Assembly (NCBI GenBank): GCA_017645585.1
Contig: JAGCOF010000035.1
Span: forward strand, 1-64,000
Length of the DNA: 64,000 nt
Source of the DNA: Bacteroidales bacterium
GTDB lineage: Bacteria; Bacteroidota; Bacteroidia; Bacteroidales; P3
Direction: 5' to 3'
A model generated the notes under the pieces. That model did not search any database. It saw nothing but the letters and a program-made list of their open reading frames with translations, and was not told the DNA's origin. Positions 18,004 to 29,275 of this stretch are shown here, in pieces. The position numbers were made by a program, and so were the translations under genes. Positions within the stretch are counted from its first letter, which is position 1. The number at the start of each line of letters is the position of its first letter.

Positions 18004-20064
18004 ATGAAACGTTTATACTTAATGCTGTTGCCACTGCTGCTGGCGGCATGCACGACAAAGCCCGACAAGTTGGAACTGACCGACTGGCAGTTTGAATACA
18101 ACGGGCAAGAGTATCCCGCCACGGTGCCGGGATTCATCCACACCGACTTGATGGCCAACGGCATTATCCCCGACCCGTATTACTGCACCAACGAGGACTC
18201 GGTGCGGTGGGTCGGCGACAGCGTGTGGTACTATGGCACCACCATCCGAAAAAGCGATCTGCCCGAGGGCGACACTCTTTGGCTGGTGTTCGATGGCCTT
18301 GCCGGGCAAGCATCCCTCGTTATCAACGGAGAACTCATAGATGTAATGGACAATATGTTCTGCCAGTACACATTCCTCATCTCCGACTTCTTGCTGGGGC
18401 TGTACGACAGCACGCTCAACATTGGGCTATCTTTCTGGCCTGTCTCCAATACACACTACGACGAAGAATGCGAAGCTCTTCCAGGCGATTCTCTCAAAGA
18501 ATCTTGGTACGGTATCCCGCTCCCTGAGCGGCGCGCCTTTACGCGCATAGCACCCTACCAGCAGGGATGGGACTGGGGCCCCAAGCTGACCACCTGCGGC
18601 ATCTGGAAGCGGGTATATATCACTAATAAATCTAGCCATACTAGCCTGGCTATTCAGGCTAGAAAAGCCACCATAGAGCTCCGACAGGAGCAGGACTCTA
18701 TCGGCCAGAGCTTCACCTTCTACCGTGACGGCAAGCCTCTCTTCATCAAGGGCGCCAATTGGATACCCGTCCATAGCTTCCCCGTGGACAACAAAGCCAA
18801 CAGAGACCGCTACCGCCTGCTGCTCATCTCGGCCAAAGAGGCGGGCTTCAACATGCTGCGCGTCTGGGGCGGCGGCATCTATGAGCACGACTACTTCTTC
18901 GACCTCTGCGACTCGCTGGACTTGATGGTCTGGATGGACTTCAACTTCAGCACCATGCTCTACCCCGACAACCCAGAGATGCTGGAGAGCATCAAGGAGG
19001 AGGCTTATCAAAATGTCAGACGTATAGCGAAGCATCCCTGCGTGGTGCTCTGGTGCGGCAACAACGAGGTGAAGAACGGCTGGGAAGACTGGGGTTGGCA
19101 GGAAGTCTATAAGTGGACTCCCGAGCAGCGCGCTCAGTTACAGCATGGCATAGATACTATTTTCGGCGAGCAGGGCATCCTCGCGCAAGCGGTGAAAGAC
19201 TGCGACCCGCTGCAGCGCCCTTATATCACCACCTCGCCGCTCTACGGCTGGGGCCACCCCGAGTGTGTCACCCACGGCGACAGCCACTATTGGGGCGTAT
19301 GGTGGGGCGAGGAGCCTTTCGAGAAATACGCCGAGAAGACGGGGCGCTTCATGAGCGAATACGGCTTCCAGAGCTACCCCTTGATGAGCACCATCAAGCG
19401 GATCTGCCCCGAGGACCAGCTCTATATCGACTCCCCCACCCTTCGCAGCCACCAGAAGCACCCTCGCGGCCTGCAAATCATTGACAAGGCAATGCGTCAG
19501 TACTACGGCTTCGACAGCAAGACCTTGAACCTCGAGGACTACTGCTACGTCAGCCAACTATTACAGGCCTGGGGCACCGGTTACGGCATCTTCCAGCACA
19601 TCAAGCAGCAGCCCCACTGCATGGGCACCCTCTATTGGCAGTTGAACGACTGTTGGCCCGTAGCCTCGTGGAGCAGCATCGACTACTATGGTAATTGGAA
19701 GGCGCTGCACTACCGTGCACAAGCCCTCTATGCCGACCATGTCGACCTAAAGAAATGGGAACAATACTACAGCGTCTTTCCAAAAGACCGCATTTATCCA
19801 GAGCCCCACTACACCGTCAAGTCATCACTCACCAATCACCACTCATCACTACAGGTGACTATCATCGCCGGGACTGACCTCTACGATGTCTATATCGACA
19901 CCGACCCGCACATCGACGGCCATTTCACACGCAACTTCTTCGACCTCCGTGCCGGCGAAAGCGTCACAAACACCTTCATCCCTGCCGACCCCAAGGCCGA
20001 CGTGAGCCACGCGAAAGTCACCGTCCGCACCCTCAACGAACTCTACCTTCGCAACAAGAAGTAA
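18004..20064 (+). CDS. Beta-mannosidase-like GH2 lipoprotein lacking most of its Ig-like domain
   Basis: A 686-residue lipoprotein (lipobox LLLAAC). The N-terminal sugar-binding domain, the TIM barrel and a short C-terminal Ig-like part are present. The acid/base Glu355 (CGNNE) and the nucleophile Glu452 (SEYGFQS) are conserved, so activity on mannosides is plausible. Between GIWKRVYI (about 199) and GKPLFIKGANW (about 243) only some 44 residues remain, whereas GH2 beta-mannosidases normally have a complete Ig-like domain of about 100 residues there. Exactly in this gap is a 9-bp repeat array. A 7-bp array lies near the C terminus. Family members of this type are usually about 850 residues. 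Confidence 0.85.
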   Translation: MKRLYLMLLPLLLAACTTKPDKLELTDWQFEYNGQEYPATVPGFIHTDLMANGIIPDPYYCTNEDSVRWVGDSVWYYGTTIRKSDLPEGDTLWLVFDGLAGQASLVINGELIDVMDNMFCQYTFLISDFLLGLYDSTLNIGLSFWPVSNTHYDEECEALPGDSLKESWYGIPLPERRAFTRIAPYQQGWDWGPKLTTCGIWKRVYITNKSSHTSLAIQARKATIELRQEQDSIGQSFTFYRDGKPLFIKGANWIPVHSFPVDNKANRDRYRLLLISAKEAGFNMLRVWGGGIYEHDYFFDLCDSLDLMVWMDFNFSTMLYPDNPEMLESIKEEAYQNVRRIAKHPCVVLWCGNNEVKNGWEDWGWQEVYKWTPEQRAQLQHGIDTIFGEQGILAQAVKDCDPLQRPYITTSPLYGWGHPECVTHGDSHYWGVWWGEEPFEKYAEKTGRFMSEYGFQSYPLMSTIKRICPEDQLYIDSPTLRSHQKHPRGLQIIDKAMRQYYGFDSKTLNLEDYCYVSQLLQAWGTGYGIFQHIKQQPHCMGTLYWQLNDCWPVASWSSIDYYGNWKALHYRAQALYADHVDLKKWEQYYSVFPKDRIYPEPHYTVKSSLTNHHSSLQVTIIAGTDLYDVYIDTDPHIDGHFTRNFFDLRAGESVTNTFIPADPKADVSHAKVTVRTLNELYLRNKK
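18632..18667. repeat. 9-bp phased palindromic array within beta-mannosidase
   Basis: Four 9-bp units beginning CTAG or CTAT. CTAGCCT (18641-18647) pairs with AGGCTAG (18656-18662). It encodes SSHTSLAIQARK at the site where the Ig-like domain is missing. Confidence 0.85.
19822..19849. repeat. 7-bp array (TCATCAC type) within beta-mannosidase
   Basis: Four 7-bp units encode SSLTNHHSSLQ between the catalytic barrel and the last domain. Confidence 0.85.
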
Positions 20065-20093
20065 ACGACCTCCTGACTCCCACATTTCGACAA

Positions 20094-20159
20094 TTGTTCT
20101 TCAACAGTTCTTCAACAGTTCTTCAATTATTTCTTGAAGAACTGTTGAAGAACTGCTGG
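20094..20159. repeat. 11-bp phased array with perfect 22-bp hairpin
   Basis: Six 11-bp units (CAGTTCTTCAA and inverse). Positions 20105-20126 and 20134-20155 are perfect inverted repeats with a 7-nt loop. It lies after beta-mannosidase and 70 bp before the guaB -7 box. Confidence 0.95.
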
Positions 20160-20228
20160 CAAACGATTGTAAATCAGTGGGATTTTACACGCGCGTATAT
20201 TTTATTTGGCCATATCGAAAAAAAAACG

Positions 20229-20236
20229 TATTTTTG
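20229..20236 (+). promoter_or_regulatory. Predicted -7 box for guaB
   Basis: TATTTTTG matches TAnnTTTG and lies 33 bp before the guaB ATG. Confidence 0.65.
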
Positions 20237-20269
20237 CCGCTAATTTTACAGACAAAAAATTGCGCAATT

Positions 20270-21742
20270 ATGTATACAGACACCTCTAAATTCATCGGCG
20301 AAGGCCTTACTTACGACGACGTGCTGCTCGTCCCCGCTTATTCAGAAGTGCTGCCCCGCGAAGTCTCGGTAGCGTCGCGCTTCTCGAAGCGCATCATGCT
20401 CAACACGCCGCTCGTGTCGGCCGCCATGGACACCGTCACCGAGGCCGCTATGGCCATCGGCATGGCCCAGGAGGGCGGCATCGGCGTGCTGCACAAGAAC
20501 ATGAGCATCGAGCGTCAGGCCAACGAGGTGCGCAAGGTGAAGCGTGCCGAGAACGGCATGATTATCGACCCCATCACCCTGAGCAAAGAGGCCAAGGTGA
20601 AGGACGCCCTAAAGCTGATGGCAGAGTATGGCATCGGCGGCATCCCCATCGTCGACGAACAGAAGATGCTTATCGGCATGGTGACCAACCGCGACCTGCG
20701 CTTTGAGCGCGACATGGAGCGTCCGCTGAGCGAGATCATGATTACCAAGCTCATCACCACGCACGTGGGCACCACCTTTGCCGAAGCCACCGACATACTG
20801 CAGCAGCACAAGATTGAGAAGCTGCCCGTGGTGAACGAGAAAGGCCAATTCATGGGCCTAATCACCTACCGCGACATCATGAAGACCAAGGAGCGCCCCA
20901 ACGCCTGCAAAGACAGCAACGGCCGTCTGCGCGTGGCCGCCGGCGTAGGCATCACGCCCGACATGATGGACCGTGTGGACGCCCTGGTGAAGGCCGGCGC
21001 CGACGCCATCGTCATCGACACCGCCCACGGCCACAGCATCCGCGTGGTCGAAGCGCTGAAGAAAGTGAAAAAAGCCTATAAGGATATCGACGTGGTGGTG
21101 GGCAACATCGCCACCGGCGAGGCAGCCCTGATGCTGGCCGAAGCCGGCGCCGACGCCATCAAAGTGGGTATCGGACCTGGAAGCATCTGCTCCACACGTA
21201 TTGTGGCCGGCATCGGTGTGCCGCAGCTCACCGCCGTCTGCGAAGTCTGTGGTGCCCTGAAGCAGAACGGCTACGATGTGCCCGTCATCGCCGACGGTGG
21301 CATCCGCTACAGCGGCGACATTGTGAAGGCCATTGCCGCCGGTGCCAGCAGCATCATGGTGGGCAGCCTGGTGGCCGGCGTCGACGAGGCTCCGGGCGAG
21401 ACCATCATCTTCGAAGGCCGCAAGTTCAAGAGCTACCGCGGCATGGGCTCGCTGGAGGCCATGCAGAGCGGCTCGAAGGACCGCTATTTCCAAGACAAGG
21501 AAACCGACGCCAAGAAGCTCGTCCCCGAAGGCGTGGTGGGCCGCGTGCCCTACAAAGGCACCCTCAGCGAGGTGCTTTACCAGATGGTGGGCGGCCTGAA
21601 GGCCGGCATGGGCTATACCGGCAGTGCCAGCATCGAGGACCTGCAGAAGGCCAAGTTCATACGCATCACCGCTGCCGGCCGCACCGAGAGCCATCCGCAC
21701 GACATCGCCATCACACGCGAAGCCCCCAACTATTCCAGATAA
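20270..21742 (+). CDS. guaB: Inosine-5'-monophosphate dehydrogenase
   Basis: NAD-dependent oxidation of IMP to XMP, the committed step to GMP. The 490-residue product has the catalytic barrel with the cysteine loop [12 protein letters not shown] and two CBS domains inserted after about residue 95 ([40 protein letters not shown]). The ATG follows the -7 box; a longer open frame would start upstream of the promoter. It is followed by export-chaperone genes, an order I believe is common in Bacteroidales. Confidence 0.96.
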   Translation: MYTDTSKFIGEGLTYDDVLLVPAYSEVLPREVSVASRFSKRIMLNTPLVSAAMDTVTEAAMAIGMAQEGGIGVLHKNMSIERQANEVRKVKRAENGMIIDPITLSKEAKVKDALKLMAEYGIGGIPIVDEQKMLIGMVTNRDLRFERDMERPLSEIMITKLITTHVGTTFAEATDILQQHKIEKLPVVNEKGQFMGLITYRDIMKTKERPNACKDSNGRLRVAAGVGITPDMMDRVDALVKAGADAIVIDTAHGHSIRVVEALKKVKKAYKDIDVVVGNIATGEAALMLAEAGADAIKVGIGPGSICSTRIVAGIGVPQLTAVCEVCGALKQNGYDVPVIADGGIRYSGDIVKAIAAGASSIMVGSLVAGVDEAPGETIIFEGRKFKSYRGMGSLEAMQSGSKDRYFQDKETDAKKLVPEGVVGRVPYKGTLSEVLYQMVGGLKAGMGYTGSASIEDLQKAKFIRITAAGRTESHPHDIAITREAPNYSR

Positions 21743-21793
21743 GCCGTCAAACAGACAGTAGTTAAGTATAAGTATTAACGTAGCAAAAAACAG

Positions 21794-23893
21794 ATGAAGA
21801 AGATATTGTTGGCGTTAGCCATCTTTCAACTCTCAACATTCAACATTCAACTTTTCGCTCAGAGCGACCCTGTTGTCATCGAGGTAGCAGGCCAGCAGAT
21901 ACGGCAGTCGGAGTTCATGAAAGAATTCAACAACAACGTCGGCCAACAGCTGGCATCCAAGCCCGGCGTCACCGCCGCCGAGAAACGTGCCGCGCTTGAG
22001 GAATACGTGGAGCTGTATGCCATCTTCCGCGCCAAGGAACACGACGCGCACCTGCGGGGCTTCGACACCGCCTCACGCATGCTCAACGAGCTGAACCACT
22101 ACCGCAAAGAGATTGCGGCATCCTATCTCATCGACTCCGCTGTGCTGCAGCAGATACTTGCCGAAGCCTACGAGCGCAACCACACCTCGCTGCATGCCGC
22201 ACACATCCTGGTGCCCGTCAAGCAGCACGCCGCACCCGAGGACACGCTGAAGGCTTACAACCACATCCTTGAACTGCGTCAGCGCATCGAAAAGGGCGAA
22301 GACTTCAACGTTGTGGCAGGCGAAGAGATACGCCGTCGCAACCCCAACGCAGAGCCCCGTCCCATCGAGGGTGACCTGGGCTACTTCACCGTCTTCGACA
22401 TGGTCTATCCCTTCGAGAACGCCGCCTACGCCCTCAAGGTGGGCGAAGTAAGCCAGCCTGTGCGCAGCCGCTACGGCTACCATCTCATCCATCTGCTCGA
22501 CCGAGTGGAGGGACTATACGGCAAAGTCACCATGGCCCACATCTGGCTCCACAGCACCGACTCTGCCTCGCAAGCCAGCAACATCAACCTCATCTACCAA
22601 CAACTGCAGGAGGGTTCACCCTTCGAGTTCCAAGCCCGCAAGAGCGACGACCGCACCACCTCGGACAAAGGCGGTGTGCTGGCCGACGCCTCGCTGACGC
22701 AGTTGCCGCCGGAATACATCCACCAGCTGGCCGGCATGAAGGAGGGCGAGTTCTCCAAACCTTTCTTCACACAGTACGGATGGCACATCATCAAACTCAT
22801 CAAGAAAGACACGCTGCCGAGTCCCGAGAACCTGGAAAGCTTCTACAAGCAACGCCTCACCCGCGACCAGCGTGGCGACGCCTCGCGCAAGACCTTTGCC
22901 GAGAACAGCCGCAAGAAATACGGCATCATCGACTGCACCTCCACCCCTGTGCCCCAACCCAAAGCCAAGGGCCGCAACAAAAAGAAAGAACCGACAAAAA
23001 TGATGGCCAACTTCGATGAGCTGGTACGCGAGATTTCCGACTCCATCTATATCGCCAAATGGAAATTCCAGGATGAGCAGTTCAAAGACACCACACCGCT
23101 CGTCATCACCCCCAGCAAGCGTTACACCTCGCTCGACGTGGCACGCTACATCCGCAGCCACCAGCAAAAGGGCCGTCCCGCGCCAAAACTGTATTACGTC
23201 CAAGACCAATTCGCCAACTTCCTCGACAGCGTCTCCATCGACTATGCCGACAGCCAGCTGGAGAACGAGCACCCCGACTTTGCACAGATTGTCAACGACT
23301 ACCGCCGCGGACTCGTCATCTTCAACTACAACGACAAGATGATCTGGCGCAAGGCCATCTACGACACAGTGGGCTTCACCGAGTTCTATAATCGCGAGAG
23401 CCTCACCAAACGTCTCGACAACCCCGACGACTCCATCTACTTCTACCATCCTCGCGCCCGAGTGATAGTGATTGACGTGGCCGACAGCAACGCCCTTGCA
23501 TCGTCCAAAGCCAAGAAGCTCATCACCAAGTCCCAGGAAAAGAACCTCAGCAGCAACGCCATGAGAGAAACGCTGCTCAAGAAAATCAACCGCAAGAAGT
23601 TCCCCGGCGAGGAAATGGTGACCAGCGAAGTGGAGCTGGTGGAACAGACACGCCAGAAAGTGCTCAGCGCCGACCAATGGCAGCGTGGCGTCTATCTCAA
23701 CCCCAAAGGCAACGGCTACCGCCTGCTGGTGGTGGAAGAGGTGCTTCCCCGCTCCATCAAGGAGATGTCCGACGCACGAGGCTACTACCTCAATGCCTGG
23801 CAGAACGAGACCGAACAGCGCCTCAACCAGGAGCTGCGCGAGAAATACAACGTGAAAATACACCACGATGTCGTTCGCTCGATTAAGTTTTAG
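21794..23893 (+). CDS. SurA/parvulin-type peptidyl-prolyl isomerase (two PPIC domains)
   Basis: A 699-residue periplasmic foldase with a signal peptide ending IQLFAQ. SurA-like helices come first, then two parvulin domains: HTSLHAAHILVPV to YGYHLIHLLDR, and VTMAHIWLH to QYGWHIIKLIK, followed by a long C-terminal region with a basic KGRNKKKE linker. It probably assists outer-membrane protein folding. The signal peptide is partly encoded by a 7-bp array. It overlaps the next gene by 26 bp. Confidence 0.9.
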   Translation: MKKILLALAIFQLSTFNIQLFAQSDPVVIEVAGQQIRQSEFMKEFNNNVGQQLASKPGVTAAEKRAALEEYVELYAIFRAKEHDAHLRGFDTASRMLNELNHYRKEIAASYLIDSAVLQQILAEAYERNHTSLHAAHILVPVKQHAAPEDTLKAYNHILELRQRIEKGEDFNVVAGEEIRRRNPNAEPRPIEGDLGYFTVFDMVYPFENAAYALKVGEVSQPVRSRYGYHLIHLLDRVEGLYGKVTMAHIWLHSTDSASQASNINLIYQQLQEGSPFEFQARKSDDRTTSDKGGVLADASLTQLPPEYIHQLAGMKEGEFSKPFFTQYGWHIIKLIKKDTLPSPENLESFYKQRLTRDQRGDASRKTFAENSRKKYGIIDCTSTPVPQPKAKGRNKKKEPTKMMANFDELVREISDSIYIAKWKFQDEQFKDTTPLVITPSKRYTSLDVARYIRSHQQKGRPAPKLYYVQDQFANFLDSVSIDYADSQLENEHPDFAQIVNDYRRGLVIFNYNDKMIWRKAIYDTVGFTEFYNRESLTKRLDNPDDSIYFYHPRARVIVIDVADSNALASSKAKKLITKSQEKNLSSNAMRETLLKKINRKKFPGEEMVTSEVELVEQTRQKVLSADQWQRGVYLNPKGNGYRLLVVEEVLPRSIKEMSDARGYYLNAWQNETEQRLNQELREKYNVKIHHDVVRSIKF
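21824..21851. repeat. 7-bp array (NTTCAAC x4) in a signal-peptide coding region
   Basis: Four units ending CAAC encode FQLSTFNIQLF, the hydrophobic core of the signal peptide of the SurA-like protein. Confidence 0.88.
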
Positions 23894-24716
23894 CGGCCTG
23901 CTGCTTGTATTGTTGTTTTCGGCCTGCCACCGTCAAACCGACGACTCGCCGGTAGTGGCGCGTGCCTACAACTACGAGTTGCACCGCAGCGACCTCGAGG
24001 GATTGGTGGGTGAAGGCGTGAGCGCTGAAGACAGCGCCACCATCGTGGCCAACTACGTCGACCAATGGATACGCCAAGCCGTCATCCTCACCAAGGCCGA
24101 GAAGAACATCCACGACAACTTCGACCGCCAGCTGCGCGAATACAAGAACAGCCTGCTCACCTACGCCTACGAGCAACAAATCATCAACCAACTGCTCGAT
24201 ACCACCGTCACCGAAGAACAAATCAGCGAATACTACAACGAGCACAGCGACGACTTCCGACTGAAAAGCACCATCGTCAAAGCGGTGTATGTGACAGCTC
24301 CCGCCAAGTCACCCGTTGTTGCCAAAATCAAAAACATCCTCAGCAAGAAAGACTTTGACGAGGCAGACATCGTCGAAATCGAGTCTTTGGCCACACGTCA
24401 CAGATTCAACGGCTACTACGACGCCGACACCTGGATGCCCTTCTACACGCTACAGGGCGCTGTGCCCATCACCACCTACAACGAAAGCCTCTACCTGAAG
24501 CAGAACCGCACCATCCAACTGAACGACGACACCACCGCCTATCTGGTACGCATCCTGGATTACAAAGTCTCCGACGACATCGCCCCGCTCGAAGTACAAA
24601 GCGAGAACATACGCTCCATTATCCTCAACCACCGAAAAATCAACATCCTCAACCGCCTGCAAACCGACCTGCTGGAGGAGGCTGAGAAAAGCGACAAAGT
24701 GAAACGATACATTTGA
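23868..24716 (+). CDS. SurA-like lipoprotein without an obvious PPIC domain
   Basis: A 282-residue lipoprotein (LLFSAC). The N-terminal helical part (QWIRQAVILTKAEKN, LLTYAYEQQIINQLLD, EEQISEYYNEHSDDF) looks like the chaperone region of SurA/PrsA proteins. A compact C-terminal part takes the place of the parvulin domain but lacks its HIL/GWH signatures. It sits between two PPIC-containing foldases, so a role in the same export-folding pathway is inferred. Confidence 0.8.
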   Translation: MSFARLSFSGLLLVLLFSACHRQTDDSPVVARAYNYELHRSDLEGLVGEGVSAEDSATIVANYVDQWIRQAVILTKAEKNIHDNFDRQLREYKNSLLTYAYEQQIINQLLDTTVTEEQISEYYNEHSDDFRLKSTIVKAVYVTAPAKSPVVAKIKNILSKKDFDEADIVEIESLATRHRFNGYYDADTWMPFYTLQGAVPITTYNESLYLKQNRTIQLNDDTTAYLVRILDYKVSDDIAPLEVQSENIRSIILNHRKINILNRLQTDLLEEAEKSDKVKRYI

Positions 24717-24718
24717 CC

Positions 24719-26056
24719 ATGAAAAAAATAATGACAATGGCAGCGGCTCTGCTGCTGCTCGGCACCCTTCAGGCACAAGAAACCATTGTCGACGGCGTTG
24801 CCGCCGTTGTGGGCCGTAATATCATCCGCTACTCCGATGTCGACCGCAGCTATGCCCAGATGCGCCTGCGCATGGGCAGCGAGAACCGTTTCGAGAACCG
24901 CTGCGCCATCCTGGAGAACCTCATCCTCAACCAGCTGCTGATACACAAGGGCGAAATAGACAGCGTGGACAGCAAAGAGGTGAGCGACGATGATGTAAAC
25001 CTCTACGTGCAAGAGTACCTCAACAACGACCTGCAGAATTATGGCACCAAAGAGAGCCTGCGCGAAGCCACAGGGTTCACCTACGAGGAGCTGAAAGAGC
25101 AGTACGAGCGGATGATACGCAACTACATGGTCATCCAGCGCGTCCAATACGACCTCACGAAGGATGTCAAAATCACTCCGCGCGAGGTGAGCGACTTCTT
25201 CAACAGCCTGCCCGCCGACAGCATCCCCGAGATGCCGGAACGCTACGAATTGTCGGAGATAGAGATACAACCCGACATCTCCGATGCCGAGCGTGAACGT
25301 GTGCGCACCCAATTGGCCGAGCTGCGCGAACGCGTGCTCAAAGGCGAGAAATTCGCCATGCTGGCCACCCTCTATTCGCAAGACCCAGGGTCGGCCAAGA
25401 AGGGCGGCGAATTGGGCTTCTTCTCGCGTGGCGAAATGGTTTCCGAATTCGAGTCGGCAGCCTTCGCGCTGAAACCCGGCGAGGTATCCCCCATCATCGA
25501 GACCCAATTCGGCTTCCACATCATCCAGCTCATCGAACGACGCGGCAACCGCATCAACGCCCGCCACATCCTTATCACCCCCAAGGTTTCCAACGACGAC
25601 CTGCTGCGCACCCGCATGCTGCTTGACAGCGTCGCCGACGAGATACGCGCTGGACACATCACCTTCGAGGATGCCGCCCGCCAATACAGCACCGCCGCCA
25701 ACGCCAAACAAGGAGGCACTGCTGTGGCTCCCGACGGCACCACTCGTTTCGACATCGCTGCAATCAACGAGCGCTACACCAACATGGGCATCGCAGGCAT
25801 GGAAGAAGGCCGCATCAGCAACGCCACCGCCATGAAGACCCAGGACAACCACGACGCCTACCGCATCGTGCGCCTCAACAAGAAGCACCCCGCCCACCGC
25901 GCCAACCTCTCCGACGACTACGACAACATCTACAACGCCGCCCTTGCCGCTGCCAAACAGGACAAAATGCGCCAATGGGCCAAGCGCCAGATGAAAATCA
26001 CCTATATCCATCTGAGCGACGAGTTCAAAGACTGCGTCTTCAAGAACCTACAATAA
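24719..26056 (+). CDS. surA: SurA-type peptidyl-prolyl isomerase
   Basis: The 445-residue product has a signal peptide ending TLQAQ, the SurA N domain ([18 protein letters not shown]) and two parvulin domains ([10 protein letters not shown] to [20 protein letters not shown] to the C terminus). It is the closest match in the window to classical SurA, which escorts outer-membrane proteins. I chose the ATG at 24719 because the alternative start six bases upstream is a TTG. Confidence 0.92.
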   Translation: MKKIMTMAAALLLLGTLQAQETIVDGVAAVVGRNIIRYSDVDRSYAQMRLRMGSENRFENRCAILENLILNQLLIHKGEIDSVDSKEVSDDDVNLYVQEYLNNDLQNYGTKESLREATGFTYEELKEQYERMIRNYMVIQRVQYDLTKDVKITPREVSDFFNSLPADSIPEMPERYELSEIEIQPDISDAERERVRTQLAELRERVLKGEKFAMLATLYSQDPGSAKKGGELGFFSRGEMVSEFESAAFALKPGEVSPIIETQFGFHIIQLIERRGNRINARHILITPKVSNDDLLRTRMLLDSVADEIRAGHITFEDAARQYSTAANAKQGGTAVAPDGTTRFDIAAINERYTNMGIAGMEEGRISNATAMKTQDNHDAYRIVRLNKKHPAHRANLSDDYDNIYNAALAAAKQDKMRQWAKRQMKITYIHLSDEFKDCVFKNLQ

Positions 26057-26061
26057 ACACT

Positions 26062-27015
<954 letters not shown>

Positions 27016-27026
27016 CACCCACTCGC

Positions 27027-27647
27027 CTACAGCGGCAAGTGGATTACCTTTTTGGTTTCGAAATACTCCTCGGAGAACCACTCCGAGATATCCCACGTGT
27101 GCACCTTGTGACGGAAGGGGAAGAGTTCGTTGGTCAGGTCACCGCCTTTCAGGTACAGGATACCATTATGAAGCGGATGATACTGCGTCTTTGATATTTT
27201 CTTCTTCACCCACGGGACAAACTCGCCCAGCGTGGTGACGGCGCGCGACACAACAAAGTCGAACTCGCCCTCCAACTGCTCGGCCCTTATCTGCTGCGCT
27301 TGGGTGTTTGTCAAACCCAAACGGGCAATCACATCATCAACCACCTTGATTTTCTTGCCTATCGAGTCAATCAGCGTGAAGCGGCTGTCGGGGAACATGA
27401 TGGCCAGCGGCACACCTGGGAAGCCGCCGCCGGTGCCCACGTCGAGCACTTCGCACATGGGTTTGAACTGCACCACCTTGGCGATAGCGAGGCTGTGCAG
27501 CACATGATGCTCATAGAAGTGCTCCATATCCTTGCGCGAAATCACGTTGATCTGCGCGTTCCACTCCTCATACAAAGGAAGCAGAGCGGCCATCTGCTCA
27601 CGCTGCCGCTCTGTCATGTTCGGGAAGTATTTTATTATATTATCCAA
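27027..27647 (-). CDS. rsmG: 16S rRNA (guanine-527-N7)-methyltransferase RsmG
   Basis: SAM-dependent methylation of G527 in 16S rRNA. The 206-residue product has the SAM site VLDVGTGGGFPGVPLAI and VVSRAVTTLGEF. The start is a TTG at 27647: the residues it adds (DNIIKYFPN) match the usual N terminus of the family, and the first ATG (27617) would remove them. The region upstream is AT-rich with inverted ATATAAT words. Confidence 0.93.
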   Translation of the reverse strand: MDNIIKYFPNMTERQREQMAALLPLYEEWNAQINVISRKDMEHFYEHHVLHSLAIAKVVQFKPMCEVLDVGTGGGFPGVPLAIMFPDSRFTLIDSIGKKIKVVDDVIARLGLTNTQAQQIRAEQLEGEFDFVVSRAVTTLGEFVPWVKKKISKTQYHPLHNGILYLKGGDLTNELFPFRHKVHTWDISEWFSEEYFETKKVIHLPL

Positions 27648-27666
27648 TCTATATAATCTAAAACCA

Positions 27667-28527
27667 CTACAGGTATGCCTTCAGGTGCTTGCTCTTGCTG
27701 CTGGTCTTGAGGCGCTTGATGCCCTTCTCCTTGATCTGGCGCACACGCTCGCGGGTGAGGTTGAACTTCATGGCAATCTCATCGAGGCTCAGCGGGTGCG
27801 GCAATCCGATACCGAAGTACATCTTGATGACCTCGCGCTCGTATTCCGTCAGGGTAGAGAGGCAACGCTCAATCTCCTGCGAAAGGCTCTCCTGCATCAA
27901 CTTGCTGTCGGTCGGGGGCGTGTCCTCGTTGGGCAGCACATCCACGAAGTTGACGTCCTCGTCGCTGGCCAACGGCGCATCGATGCTCACATGACGGCCG
28001 CTGATGCCCATGATAGCCTTAATCTTGTCTTCGGGAATATCCAGCATCTCGGCGAGCTCCTCCTCTGATGGCGGACGCTCCAGCTGCTGCTCGAGTTTGG
28101 AGATTTCTTTCTTCAGTTTGTTCAAAGCGCCCAGCTGGTTGCTCGGCAGACGCACAATGCGCGAATTCTCGGCGATGGCCTGCAGGATGCTCTGGCGAAT
28201 CCACCACACGGCATAGGAGATAAACTTGAAGCCGCGCGTCTCGTCGAAGCGCTTGGCAGCTTTGATGAGGCCCACATTGCCCTCGTTGATGAGGTCGGGC
28301 AGGCTGAGACCCTGGTTCTGGTATTGCTTGGCCACCGACACGACGAAGCGCAGATTGGCCTTCGTCAGGCGTTCCAGCGCCGCCTGGTCGCCCTGCTTGA
28401 TACGCTGCGCGAGTTGCACCTCCTGTTCGGGCGTCAGCAACTCCTCGCTGCAGATATCCTGCAGGTATTTATCCAACGACTTAATATCGCGGTTGGTAAT
28501 AGAATGTGTAATCTTCAGTTGTCTCAT
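27667..28527 (-). CDS. rpoD: Primary sigma factor RpoD/SigA (short Bacteroidetes type)
   Basis: The 286-residue sigma-70 protein has regions 1.2 ([12 protein letters not shown]), 2 ([40 protein letters not shown]), 3 and 4 ([32 protein letters not shown]). It lacks the long acidic N-terminal region 1.1 of proteobacterial RpoD, as is normal in Bacteroidetes, where it reads TAnnTTTG promoters like those listed here. It lies 19 bp upstream of rsmG on the same strand. Confidence 0.96.
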   Translation of the reverse strand: MRQLKITHSITNRDIKSLDKYLQDICSEELLTPEQEVQLAQRIKQGDQAALERLTKANLRFVVSVAKQYQNQGLSLPDLINEGNVGLIKAAKRFDETRGFKFISYAVWWIRQSILQAIAENSRIVRLPSNQLGALNKLKKEISKLEQQLERPPSEEELAEMLDIPEDKIKAIMGISGRHVSIDAPLASDEDVNFVDVLPNEDTPPTDSKLMQESLSQEIERCLSTLTEYEREVIKMYFGIGLPHPLSLDEIAMKFNLTRERVRQIKEKGIKRLKTSSKSKHLKAYL

Positions 28528-28649
28528 AGGCTATCTCCTCGTTGCAACATTTTTCTCCATAACGCAGAAAAATTTAATTTGTTACGTGGAAAGTGATTTT
28601 TTTAGGAAAAATATTTTCCAGGGCAGGAATTTTATCCAAAATGATTGAC

Positions 28650-28657
28650 TATTTTTG
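28650..28657 (+). promoter_or_regulatory. Predicted -7 box (TATTTTTG)
   Basis: Matches TAnnTTTG and lies 83 bp before the lipoprotein ATG at 28741, leaving a leader of roughly 75-80 nt. The divergent spacer to rpoD (28528-28740) is AT-rich and, unlike most promoter spacers in the window, has no 11-bp array. Confidence 0.6.
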
Positions 28658-28740
28658 CATCGTAGACAATAATCAGCCACCCCTGGCGTTATATGCTGAA
28701 AAAGCGAAACTTGAAACAAACAAATAAAAACAATACCACC

Positions 28741-29220
28741 ATGAAAAAGAACAGAACACTCAAAGGAATGCTGCTCGCAGTGGCAGTAGCCGCCATGTCC
28801 CTCACCCTCTCCTCGTGCAACGACGAGGTGCTGCTGGAGAGCGTCAACACCCGCGTAATGGAAGCCACCATCGAATGGACCCAATGGATTGACGACGGAC
28901 AGACCCCCTACTTCTACAAAACCGTCTCCTGGGACGGCATCAGCACCGACGTACTGCAGTACGGCAACGTGCAGGCCTACGTCTATGACGGCGATTTACA
29001 GTGCCCGCTGCCTTACATCTACCCCCTGGGATTGGCCACCTACGACGACGGTTCCACCCACTACCTGGTCGAGAACCTTCGCTTCGACCTCGAACCCGGC
29101 AAAATCACCTTCATTATGGAGGACCTCGATGGCAACGTTCCCCAGAACCTCATGAACAGACCTCCCATCACCTTCCGCGTGGTGGCCACCGTGCCGGTGC
29201 AGTACATCCTCAACAACTAA
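28741..29220 (+). CDS. Small lipoprotein, unknown function
   Basis: A 159-residue product with a lipoprotein signal (SLTLSSC). The mature part is rich in aromatic and acidic residues and beta-prone, and ends in a hydrophobic strand (FRVVATVPVQYIL). I do not recognise a family. It is a single-gene unit with its own promoter and a strong terminator downstream. Confidence 0.7.
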   Translation: MKKNRTLKGMLLAVAVAAMSLTLSSCNDEVLLESVNTRVMEATIEWTQWIDDGQTPYFYKTVSWDGISTDVLQYGNVQAYVYDGDLQCPLPYIYPLGLATYDDGSTHYLVENLRFDLEPGKITFIMEDLDGNVPQNLMNRPPITFRVVATVPVQYILNN

Positions 29221-29240
29221 ACCGACACCACAACAAAAAC

Positions 29241-29275
29241 AAAAGGCTGGCGCTTCCGCGCCAGCCTTTCTTTAT
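29241..29275. terminator. Bidirectional rho-independent terminator
   Basis: An 11-bp GC-rich stem (AAAGGCTGGCG and its complement) with a 6-nt loop, A-rich on one side and T-rich on the other, between the convergent lipoprotein and folD genes. Confidence 0.9.
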
